A DNA stretch of 64,000 nt from NCBI GenBank assembly GCA_020161935.1, contig JAIUNI010000005.1, positions 310,001 through 374,000 of the forward strand, written 5' to 3'. Position numbers and translations under genes: made by a program. Of this stretch, positions 35,349 to 42,844 are shown one piece after another. The DNA is from Chloroflexota bacterium. GTDB lineage: Bacteria; Chloroflexota; Anaerolineae; Aggregatilineales; Phototrophicaceae. The first letter of the stretch is position 1. Each line of letters begins with the position of its first letter. The notes beneath the pieces are model-generated. The model did not search any database and had not been told where the DNA came from. It was given only the letters and a program-made list of their open reading frames with translations.

Positions 35349-36383
35349 ATGAAAGCAGCGGTGATTACGGGGCATGGCGGGATTGATGTCGTGCAGGTGG
35401 TGAATGATTTGGCGGTGCCAGAACTAGCGGCGGGGGAAGTTCGTATCCAAATGAAGGCGGTGGCTTTAAACCGGCTGGATTTATGGGTACGGGCAGGCTG
35501 GGCAGGGCTGAAGCTGAATATGCCGCATATTATGTGTGCGGACGGGGCGGGGGTGGTTGATCAAGTTGGCGAGGGCGTTACACAGTACCAAGTTGGCGAC
35601 CGAGTTTGCATTGACCCAACGATTGTCGATAAAGATAGCCCGGCTTTAATGACAGGACTCGAAAATCAGTCACGGATTCATTTGTTAGGGGAAACTGTGC
35701 CGGGGGTAGCGGCGGAGTACGTGGTCTTGCCACAGCGAAACCTGATGAAGATGCCGGAGCAGGTCGGGTTTCATGAAGCGGCAGCGGCGGGTTTGGTTTA
35801 CGTGACGGCATGGCATTCGTTGATTACACGGGGCGGTTTGAAACCGGGTGAGACGGTGCTGATTGTGGGGGCAGGGGGTGGGGTGAACAGTGCCAGTATC
35901 CAGATTGCGAAGTTGGCAGGGGCAACCGTATACGTAGTCGGAAGCGATGCGGAAAAGTGCGCCAAAGCCAAGGAACTGGGTGCAGATATTACGATTAACC
36001 GAGCCGAAACACCACAATGGTCGAAGGTTGTGTACCAGATGACCAACAAGCAAGGTGTGGATGTGGTGGTTGATAATGTAGGGTCGGCGACGTTTATTGA
36101 CAGCATCCGGTCGGCGAGGATTGGCGGACGGGTTTTGGTGGTGGGGAATACCAGTGGGCCGATGGTGGAACTGGATTTGCGACTCATATTTACGAAGCAG
36201 GTGAGCATCATCGGTAGTACGATGGGGCCACATCAGGACTTTATCAAGGTGATGAATCTTGTGTTTGCTGGCAAGTTAAAACCTGTTATCGGAGCCGTGT
36301 TGAAACTGGATGATGTTCGCAAGGGTGTAGAGATGCTGGAACAGTTTGAGGTGTTCGGCAAAGTAGTGCTAGACGTTTCGTAA
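35349..36383 (+). CDS. Medium-chain dehydrogenase/reductase, quinone oxidoreductase-like
   Basis: A 344-residue MDR protein. N-terminal GroES-like domain with 'NRLDLWVRAGW' and 'GAGVVDQVGEGV', then a Rossmann domain with 'GAGGGVNSASIQIAK' and 'GADITINR'. The Cys/His/Glu set of the catalytic zinc of alcohol dehydrogenases is not seen, and the structural-zinc cysteines are absent, so a zinc-free NAD(P)H-dependent enoyl or quinone reductase is likely. It starts 12 bases after the Uma2 gene. Substrate unknown. Confidence 0.82.
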   Translation: MKAAVITGHGGIDVVQVVNDLAVPELAAGEVRIQMKAVALNRLDLWVRAGWAGLKLNMPHIMCADGAGVVDQVGEGVTQYQVGDRVCIDPTIVDKDSPALMTGLENQSRIHLLGETVPGVAAEYVVLPQRNLMKMPEQVGFHEAAAAGLVYVTAWHSLITRGGLKPGETVLIVGAGGGVNSASIQIAKLAGATVYVVGSDAEKCAKAKELGADITINRAETPQWSKVVYQMTNKQGVDVVVDNVGSATFIDSIRSARIGGRVLVVGNTSGPMVELDLRLIFTKQVSIIGSTMGPHQDFIKVMNLVFAGKLKPVIGAVLKLDDVRKGVEMLEQFEVFGKVVLDVS

Positions 36384-36390
36384 CAAAATT

Positions 36391-36405
36391 GCCTGTAAAA
36401 CAGGC
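36391..36405 (+). terminator. Weak stem-loop after reductase gene
   Basis: GCCTG and CAGGC arms (36391-36405) with a 5-base loop follow the reductase stop by seven bases. The stem is short and lacks a T tract, so termination is only possible. Confidence 0.35.
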
Positions 36406-36504
36406 AGGAACAAGTAACGTGAACCTTCATGAACCCGATTTGTGAAGGCGCGGTTTGAAAGTGCAAACTGGATTCAAACTTTGTAATAGATCGGATACGT
36501 TTTT

Positions 36505-36975
36505 GTGGAGTACATCGCTTCGTTATTGACGACGATTGTTGACCAGATGAAGCTGCCCGCGATGGGTAAGCTGGCACTGCAACCGGGGGTGCGGGCAGTG
36601 TACCGGTTGACCATTCGTTATCATGACCGGCGGGCGCATGATTCGGTGGCAACGCTGATCCGAAGGGGTTCGGTCGGCGCGAATTTGGAAGTGGCGTTTC
36701 GAGGACGGTTTGACAATAAGCCGCTGCAATCTCTCGTCAGCCAAGCGGATTACGAGGCGATTGTCGCGGGGTTCCAGAAAGTTAATTTTGATAAGCTGGG
36801 CGACCAGCCAAAGATTAAATCCTACGGTGAGGATTTATGGATGTGGGAACGGGCAGCAGGGACTTTTCATAAGGGCGTGGTGCTGGCTCCACAAGAGGCG
36901 GAAGGGGTTTACTGGCAGTTGGTGCGGTTGGCGTGGACGTATTTGCCGGAGGCGGTGCGGATTGTGGAAAGCTAA
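36505..36975 (+). CDS. Hypothetical protein, 156 residues
   Basis: No family recognised. The frame begins at a GTG; an ATG 14 codons later (36547) could instead be used. The protein is basic in its first half ('RAVYRLTIRYHDRRAHDSV') and has an aromatic C-terminal half with 'GVYWQLVRLAWTYLPEAV', with no signal peptide or membrane segment. It reads like a real coding sequence (no stop, balanced composition) and lies alone between the reductase and the convergent diol dehydratase operon. Confidence 0.5.
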   Translation: MEYIASLLTTIVDQMKLPAMGKLALQPGVRAVYRLTIRYHDRRAHDSVATLIRRGSVGANLEVAFRGRFDNKPLQSLVSQADYEAIVAGFQKVNFDKLGDQPKIKSYGEDLWMWERAAGTFHKGVVLAPQEAEGVYWQLVRLAWTYLPEAVRIVES

Positions 36976-36990
36976 ATTGAACTGCAGAGA

Positions 36991-37030
36991 GATTTTTAAC
37001 ACAAAGACTCAACGACACAAAGGCGCAGAG
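36991..37030. repeat. Remnant of the 'ACACAAAGGC' dispersed repeat tail
   Basis: Contains 'AACACAAAGACTCAACGACA' and 'CAAAGGCGCAGAGG', similar to the tails of the two ~295-bp repeats. The rest of the element is absent here. Confidence 0.4.
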
Positions 37031-37042
37031 GTGTTTAAGGTG

Positions 37043-37444
37043 TCATCTTAGTAAAGAACGCTGCTTATAGACTTCGGCGGCTTCGCGGATGAACCCGCCT
37101 GTTACCGTGGCTTGATAAGTTGTTTCCAGATGTTCAGCGAGTTGAATCAATTGGGTGTAGGACGCGCGACCGGGGCGCAGGAGTTCGTATATCTGGAGGA
37201 CTTCGTTGTTGGGTACGGCAGTGAGTTCCGCCGCGCGGCGCAAATTCGCACCTAACTGCACATAGCCGGCTTGTTCAGCAACCTCCGCTTGCTGGCGCAG
37301 GGTATCGGCCTGAATGCGGATGTCATCGGCGGTGAGTGAGCCGGAGGCTGCGGCATCCAGCGTGATTTCGGACAGCGAGCGACCACTCAGCGCCCTGAGC
37401 TGATCAGCGGCATTTTGCATCAACGGGTATTTGGGATCACTCAT
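37043..37444 (-). CDS. pduE: Diol/glycerol dehydratase small subunit
   Basis: A 133-residue helical protein of the propanediol/glycerol dehydratase small-subunit family: 'YPLMQNAADQLRALSGRSLSEITLD' opens it, and 'LQIYELLRPGRASYTQL' and 'REAAEVYKQRSLL' close it, all typical of PduE. It completes the alpha-beta-gamma enzyme with the fused large/medium subunit upstream. The start at 37444 overlaps the upstream stop by four bases (ATGA), so the two proteins are made in step. No reactivase genes follow. Confidence 0.87.
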   Translation of the reverse strand: MSDPKYPLMQNAADQLRALSGRSLSEITLDAAASGSLTADDIRIQADTLRQQAEVAEQAGYVQLGANLRRAAELTAVPNNEVLQIYELLRPGRASYTQLIQLAEHLETTYQATVTGGFIREAAEVYKQRSLLR

Positions 37445-39678
37445 TCGTTTGGCTCCCAATCAAAGCGTAATTCAAGAGGCAGTTGGTGTTCGCGCACTTC
37501 GTCGATTTCGCGGCGGTGCATGAGCGTGGTTTTCACGATCAGTCGTAAGCGTGCGCCATTGTCGATTTTGACGGCGACGGGCGTGGTGGATGCACCTTTG
37601 GCATAACGGGCGGCATTGCGACCGATGTGCTGGAAGGTTTCGAGAGTGAGGCTGGGGGACTGCGGGAAAAGCTCCAAGTTGTGAAGGGGCGGCTGACCTT
37701 TTTTGTGGATGATGGTTGTCCCGCGAGATTGGAGGCCGATGGCGATGCCGCTGCCGCTTAGACGCGAGCCGACGTAACCAATCGCGCCACAGTCGGCGGT
37801 GTGATAAACCTTGATGATACGGGCAAGCATTCCTTCGCTGGCGATGCCTGTCAGAATGGCTTCGAGGACGGATTCGTGCGAGAGGCCGTTGATAGTATGC
37901 GTGAGGGCTGTACCAAAGGCCGGGCCGACAGCGACGATGACTTCGGCCTGTGTGCCAGCGGCGGCGGGTTCAAGCTCCGCCAAGCGAGCGAGCGGCTGGC
38001 CTGTGTTGCCGTCAATAAATGCCTGTGGTGGTTTGACCTGTGGCAAGTTCTGGATTTCCTGCCAGCGCTGACCTTCGGGACGGTAGCCGGTACCCGGCCC
38101 GCTGTAGTTATTGGGGTCGTTGATGGCGCTGCGTACCTGAAAGTTCTCGTCAAATATGGCGGACGGTTGGAGATAGTCACCCGCTAACCGTTCACGCCCC
38201 ATTTGCAGGATGTTGCCCGCTACGTCGTCAAAGCCGGATTTTTCGAGCGCGGCGATGACGGCGAGGAAGTTGACATCACTGGTGAGGAATTGATCGGCTG
38301 CGGCGAGGTCAGGGACAATATCACGCGGGGGCATGTCGTCGCTGCTGTGCGCCACAACGGCTGCTTCGACTTCTTCGTCGGTGATAGGCGGGAAACCGAG
38401 TTCACGGTAGACAGCTTGGATGGCTTGGGCGGCACGCTGGCGGATGTGGAGAGCCTGATCTTCAGTAATCGGTTTGAGGCCGCCATCAATTTGCATATCG
38501 CGCTGAAGGACGTTGTAGTCATCAAGGTCGTCGGCATCGAAGTTGCCACCCCCGAAAAGGTTATCCCGCTTGGGGATGGCGCTGTAGCCGGAGAAGATGA
38601 AGTCGGTTCCGGGGATGAACTGGAGCATGAGTTTGGCGGTTTTGCGGATTTCGGAATGCGAAGCCAGCGCGTCGTTACCGGAAGCGACTTCTAGGCCGAG
38701 CATGGCTGCCAGCAAGTTTTCGGCAAGGACAGCGCGAACACCACCGGGAAGCGATTCGGGCAGGGCGATGCAGGATATAGAACCGTTTTGCACGCCTTGA
38801 CTGCCAGCACCCCGCACGACGAGCAAGCAGCGGGCTTCGAGGTAGAGCATCGACCGTTTTTCGGCGTGACCCATTAAGGCTTCTGAACCCGTGCCAGAGG
38901 TGAAGCGAATTTTGACCCCGCGTGAGGCATAGGCAGAGGCGAGAAAGGCTTTTGACCACGGGGTATCATCACCATCAACAAACGTACGCTCCGTGCCGTA
39001 GACCGAGAGGGTTTCGGCGTAGGTGGTTAGCCCCTTCATGGCTAAACGGAGGCCAAGCGATTCTTCGACCGAGCATTGGGTGAGTACGCCGCCGCGTCCG
39101 GTTTGTGTGCCGACCAAAATGGCGAGGGCATTGAAGGGGGCGAAACGGGCAACCCGCACCGTGGTTTCGACCTCAGCGAACCCACGTAGCGCGGCCTCGG
39201 CTGCATCAGCGGCGAGGAGGGCGGGGTGTTCGCGGAAGTTGGTGACATGTGCCTGGTTGGCGGGGATGCGGCGGATACGCATTTTCGCCATGGCGGTCAT
39301 CATTTCGAGGACGTTCATGTGCCGCATAATTTCGACCAAGCGAGCGGGGGTGCAGCCGCTGACCAGTCGTGCAACCTGTTCACGCGGGATGTTGATGTCG
39401 GTGAGCATTCGGGCGATTTGCTTCGCGGGCGTGGACATGGCTTCTTCAGCGACAGCCAAGTTAATTGCATGGGTGGCGATGAACAGGTCAATCGCGTCAA
39501 ATTCGTCTCGCTGCCGACCATCCATTTCGACTATCTGACCGTTTTTGAGTTGGAGACTGGCTGGCGGGTCATAGGGACTATCAGCGACCATTAAACCGGC
39601 TTCTGCCCACGGCTCGACAAAGGTTTCCCTGTTGATATTGCGCCCGGCAAGGGCGGCGAAGCGGCGCGAACGGTGCAT
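37441..39678 (-). CDS. pduCD: B12-dependent diol dehydratase, fused large and medium subunits
   Basis: A 745-residue protein. Residues 1 to about 557 match the PduC large subunit, from 'RSRRFAALAGRNINRE' to the C-terminal 'INDPNNYSGPGTGYRPE'. Residues about 558-745 match the PduD medium subunit ('AEVIVAVGPAFG', 'YHTADCGAIGYVGSRLSGSG', which includes cobalamin-contact residues). The subunits are normally separate genes, so this is a fusion. The enzyme converts 1,2-propanediol or glycerol to the aldehyde with adenosylcobalamin. AAGGA lies eight bases before the ATG. No reactivase, aldehyde dehydrogenase or microcompartment gene is adjacent. Confidence 0.9.
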   Translation of the reverse strand: MHRSRRFAALAGRNINRETFVEPWAEAGLMVADSPYDPPASLQLKNGQIVEMDGRQRDEFDAIDLFIATHAINLAVAEEAMSTPAKQIARMLTDINIPREQVARLVSGCTPARLVEIMRHMNVLEMMTAMAKMRIRRIPANQAHVTNFREHPALLAADAAEAALRGFAEVETTVRVARFAPFNALAILVGTQTGRGGVLTQCSVEESLGLRLAMKGLTTYAETLSVYGTERTFVDGDDTPWSKAFLASAYASRGVKIRFTSGTGSEALMGHAEKRSMLYLEARCLLVVRGAGSQGVQNGSISCIALPESLPGGVRAVLAENLLAAMLGLEVASGNDALASHSEIRKTAKLMLQFIPGTDFIFSGYSAIPKRDNLFGGGNFDADDLDDYNVLQRDMQIDGGLKPITEDQALHIRQRAAQAIQAVYRELGFPPITDEEVEAAVVAHSSDDMPPRDIVPDLAAADQFLTSDVNFLAVIAALEKSGFDDVAGNILQMGRERLAGDYLQPSAIFDENFQVRSAINDPNNYSGPGTGYRPEGQRWQEIQNLPQVKPPQAFIDGNTGQPLARLAELEPAAAGTQAEVIVAVGPAFGTALTHTINGLSHESVLEAILTGIASEGMLARIIKVYHTADCGAIGYVGSRLSGSGIAIGLQSRGTTIIHKKGQPPLHNLELFPQSPSLTLETFQHIGRNAARYAKGASTTPVAVKIDNGARLRLIVKTTLMHRREIDEVREHQLPLELRFDWEPNE

Positions 39679-39827
39679 GATGTTTCCTTAAACGCGATCT
39701 GTTTTTACTGTGTCGTTGGCCTATTGTACGCCAAATGCTCTCTTTTGCCTCTAATGCTTAGTTCAGCGTTTCAATGTAAGGTGGAGCGGCATGACCCCCC
39801 AAATTGTGGGGTTTCTGTTCGCATAAA

Positions 39828-39846
39828 TGTTCTAGTATATTGAACA
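39828..39846. promoter_or_regulatory. Dyad upstream of the SWIM-MoxR-VWA operon
   Basis: TGTTC (39828-39832) and GAACA (39842-39846) with 9 bases between them lie about 50 bases before the SWIM gene. A GC-rich hairpin is a little further upstream (near 39794-39812). The dyad could be an operator; the arm order is the reverse of the Gram-positive LexA site. Confidence 0.35.
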
Positions 39847-39895
39847 GTATGCGGTGCAGTTTGTAACTACTTTATCAACCAAAAGTGAATAATGT

Positions 39896-41203
39896 ATGCC
39901 CACTTGGAATGAGACCTTTGTTCAGACTTTGGTTACTGACAGCGGTACGATGCGGGATGGAGAGAAGCTCGCGCGGTCAGGTGCCTATTCGGGGACAGGC
40001 TGTGATGCACGATCAGCATGGGGGTTAGCAAAGGGCAGCGGCAAGTCGCCGTATCAGGTTAGCATTGATTTGAACGACGCGGCTACCAAATGCTCTTGCC
40101 CAAGCCGGAAGTTCCCATGCAAACATGCTGTAGGTTTGATGTTGTTATTGGCGCGTGACAATGTGCCGACAGGCGCAACTCCGCCGACGTGGACAAGCAC
40201 ATGGCTCGATGGGCGGGAACGCAAGCGGGAAAGTACGCCAGCGCCCACTAAAGCACCGGACGCGGCGGCACAGGCCAAGCGCGAAGCGGCGCGCTTGGCG
40301 AAGGTTACCGATGGGGTTGGTGAACTCCGTTTATTTCTTGAAGATTTGGTGCGGCAGGGGTTGAGTCATCCTGCTGTGAAAAGTTATGGGTTTTGGGATC
40401 GTATCGCGGCGCGGATGGTGGACAGCCAAATGCAGCCGATTGGGCGGCGACTGCGAGCTTTAGGCGGCGCACCATTCCAGAAAAAAGCAAATTGGGCGGG
40501 ATTGGTCGCGGACGAGGTGGGGCGTTTATACGCGCTCACGGAAGCCTATCAGCGGCTGGATACGCTGCCTGAACTGCTGGCCTATGATGTACGGGCGGCG
40601 CTGGGATTTAACCTGAAGCAAGAAGATGTGCTGGCGCTCGGCACAAGCGTGGCTGACCGCTGGCAAGTTTTGGGCGTTCAAATCGAACAGGTTGAGCAGC
40701 TACAGGAACGGCGAATGTGGCTGTATGGCGAGCAGACGGGGCAGTACGCGCTCATTCTGGACTTCGCCCACCGCAGCCGACCGTTCGATGCGGTGTACCC
40801 ACCCGCACATTGGTTTAGCGGCGAGATAGTTTATTACCCCAGTGCCTATCCTCAGCGGGCTGTTGTCAAAAGTATAGACAGCGGCTATACCCCTATTCCC
40901 TATTCGTCGCTCAATCTTTCAGGAACGGTTGAGGATATTTTGAACGGGTACGCGGATGCGCTGGCGGTCAATCCGTTTGTGCAATATGTTCCGGCTGGAT
41001 TGCAGGATGGCTGGGTAACTCGCAGCGATTTGATTGATAACGTGGGTAAGCAGCTCCCGCTGGCACACGGCGCACAGCCGCAGTGGTTGAATGCTGTTAT
41101 GGGCGGTAGCCGACTGCCGATTTTTGGCGAGTGGGACGGCAGTGCATTCTTAGTCGCGGGATTGTTTACTGCCGAGGGCTGGCTGCCATTGGGGGATGCA
41201 TGA
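39896..41203 (+). CDS. SWIM zinc-finger protein
   Basis: A 435-residue protein with a SWIM finger at residues 66-77 (Cys66-x-Cys68, Cys75-x-His77; 'CSCPSRKFPCKH'). After a charged linker (about 95-115) comes an all-alpha region and a beta-rich C-terminal half. No enzyme motif was recognised. SWIM fingers bind DNA or proteins. It starts a chain of overlapping genes: its stop overlaps the next start by four bases. In the established MoxR-VWA conflict-type loci, SWIM proteins of this kind lie next to DUF5691, MoxR ATPase, DUF5682 and VWA genes, which is the order seen here. Confidence 0.85.
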   Translation: MPTWNETFVQTLVTDSGTMRDGEKLARSGAYSGTGCDARSAWGLAKGSGKSPYQVSIDLNDAATKCSCPSRKFPCKHAVGLMLLLARDNVPTGATPPTWTSTWLDGRERKRESTPAPTKAPDAAAQAKREAARLAKVTDGVGELRLFLEDLVRQGLSHPAVKSYGFWDRIAARMVDSQMQPIGRRLRALGGAPFQKKANWAGLVADEVGRLYALTEAYQRLDTLPELLAYDVRAALGFNLKQEDVLALGTSVADRWQVLGVQIEQVEQLQERRMWLYGEQTGQYALILDFAHRSRPFDAVYPPAHWFSGEIVYYPSAYPQRAVVKSIDSGYTPIPYSSLNLSGTVEDILNGYADALAVNPFVQYVPAGLQDGWVTRSDLIDNVGKQLPLAHGAQPQWLNAVMGGSRLPIFGEWDGSAFLVAGLFTAEGWLPLGDA

Positions 41204-41769
41204 ACACATGGGCTGAGTTGATTGACCAAGTGATGCTCGGTACGCAAGGGGCGGCAAGCCCTAGCGGCGAGTGGGCATCGCACACACCTGAACAAGCCTT
41301 ACTCAAACAGATTGCTCTGGCAGGCGCGGCACGGCGGGGTGGCTATGTGGCACCGGCTGTTCGGTCGCTGCCAGAACTGAACCCTGCGCCGCCGGAAGTA
41401 TTACCTGCCTGCTCGGTCATCGCGGTCGATTGGCTGCGGAAAATGGAACGCACGTCGTATGCCCGCGAGTTGATACGCGATTGGGGCATTTTCATGATCG
41501 GGCGGCGGAAACGTGTGCCGCATACATCGCTGCCATCGGTACTCGGCATCATCAATAAACATGAGCAGTGGATTCCCTATTTGCTGCCGGTTATTGGTGA
41601 GCGCGGACGATGGATGATTGAAAACAGCGAGGGTTACGCGGAACTGCGGAAGCCTGAATTATGGTCAATGGAGGAGATGCCAGAACTCAAAGCTGCTGAA
41701 ATTGCCGAGGATAATAAACTGCTGATTGATCTACGTAAACAAATGATGGAAGGACTTGCCCATGAGTGA
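41200..41769 (+). CDS. DUF5691-like protein, short form
   Basis: A 189-residue protein. Its opening ('LIDQVMLGTQ'), 'LPSVLGIINKHEQWIPYLLPVIGERGRWM' (split) and surrounding helices resemble the N-terminal half of DUF5691 proteins, which are usually about 500 residues. The C-terminal half is missing, and the MoxR gene begins within the last eight bases, so this seems a native short form rather than a recent frameshift. It overlaps the SWIM gene by four bases. Function unknown; it probably scaffolds the MoxR/VWA machinery. Confidence 0.7.
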   Translation: MNTWAELIDQVMLGTQGAASPSGEWASHTPEQALLKQIALAGAARRGGYVAPAVRSLPELNPAPPEVLPACSVIAVDWLRKMERTSYARELIRDWGIFMIGRRKRVPHTSLPSVLGIINKHEQWIPYLLPVIGERGRWMIENSEGYAELRKPELWSMEEMPELKAAEIAEDNKLLIDLRKQMMEGLAHE

Positions 41770-42844
41770 ACACCTGCGCCAACACGCTGAACAACAATAT
41801 GCCGAAGAACTTGACGCACTGAAGCAACAGGACAAACGCCCGAAACCGCCGAATTGGGAACTTTCGCCGTGGGCGGTGGCGACCTACCTGCTGGGTGGCA
41901 AGCTGGAAAAAGGGGTGACGATTAGCCCGAAGTATATCGGTGATCGACGGATTATCGAGATCGCGATTGCCACACTGGCGACTGACCGCGCGTTACTGTT
42001 GTTGGGCGTACCCGGTACGGCGAAGTCGTGGGTGAGCGAACATCTGTCGGCGGCGATTTGTGGCGACTCGACCTTGTTGGTACAGGGAACGGCAGGAACG
42101 TCCGAAGAAGCGATGCGCTACGGGTGGAATTACGCGCGGCTGCTGGCGGAAGGGCCATCGAGCGCGGCGCTGGTCGAAAGCCCCTTAATGCGGGCGATGC
42201 AGACCGGACGGATTTGCCGGATCGAGGAACTGACACGTATTCCGGCGGATGTGCAGGATACGCTGATTACCGTGCTTTCAGAAAAAACACTGCCGATTGC
42301 CGAGATTAATTCGGAAGTTCAAGCCGTGCGCGGGTTTAATATTATTGCGACGGCGAATGACCGTGACCGCGGCGTGAATGATATGTCGAGCGCGTTAACC
42401 CGCCGTTTTAATACGGTTGTGCTGCCGACACCGGCAACGCTCGACGATGAAGTGCAGATCGTGCAGCAGCGGGCGAGCGCGTTGAGCATGGGGTTGGATA
42501 TTCCCGCCAAGCTGGATGGGTTGGATGAAATTCGCCGCGTGGTTACGATCTTCCGTGAGCTGCGTGCGGGGTTAACCGAGGATGGACAAACGAAGCTCAA
42601 ATCCCCCAGTTCGACGTTGAGTACGGCGGAGGCGATTTCAGTGGTGGTGAACGGTTTGTCGTTGGCTTCTCATTTTGGCGACGGACGGTTGAGCGCCAGT
42701 GATATGGCTTCCGGCATTGTGGGCGCAGTGATTAAGGACCCATCGGCTGACCGGCAAATTTGGTTGGAGTACCTCGAAACGGTGGCGCGGGAACGCGAGG
42801 ACTGGTCAGACTTTTATGAGGCTTGCCGGACGGTAACAGGATGA
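41762..42844 (+). CDS. MoxR-type AAA+ ATPase
   Basis: A 360-residue AAA+ protein. Walker A 'GVPGTAKS' (82-89), Walker-B-like 'ICRIEE' (151-156, with Glu where most AAA+ have Asp), sensor 'IIATAN' (Asn199), and arginine fingers in 'ALTRRF' (about 214-215). The helix-2 insert region after Walker B ('RIPADVQDTLITVLSEKTL') is typical of MoxR chaperones that work with VWA proteins to insert metals or remodel complexes. The ribosome site GGAAGGA precedes ATG 41762. Overlaps neighbours on both sides (eight and four bases). Confidence 0.9.
   Translation: MSEHLRQHAEQQYAEELDALKQQDKRPKPPNWELSPWAVATYLLGGKLEKGVTISPKYIGDRRIIEIAIATLATDRALLLLGVPGTAKSWVSEHLSAAICGDSTLLVQGTAGTSEEAMRYGWNYARLLAEGPSSAALVESPLMRAMQTGRICRIEELTRIPADVQDTLITVLSEKTLPIAEINSEVQAVRGFNIIATANDRDRGVNDMSSALTRRFNTVVLPTPATLDDEVQIVQQRASALSMGLDIPAKLDGLDEIRRVVTIFRELRAGLTEDGQTKLKSPSSTLSTAEAISVVVNGLSLASHFGDGRLSASDMASGIVGAVIKDPSADRQIWLEYLETVAREREDWSDFYEACRTVTG

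Noticed and set aside
36391..36405. Strong rho-independent terminator after the reductase gene
   Set aside because: The stem is only five base pairs and is followed by AGGAACAAG, not a T tract; kept as a weak candidate.
39828..39846. LexA/SOS box before the SWIM operon
   Set aside because: The arms are GTTC-then-GAAC, the reverse of the GAAC-N4-GTTC site, and the spacing differs. Kept only as an unassigned dyad.
41200..41769. Frameshifted long DUF5691 gene
   Set aside because: The MoxR gene begins within its last codons with a proper ribosome site, leaving no room for a lost C-terminal half.
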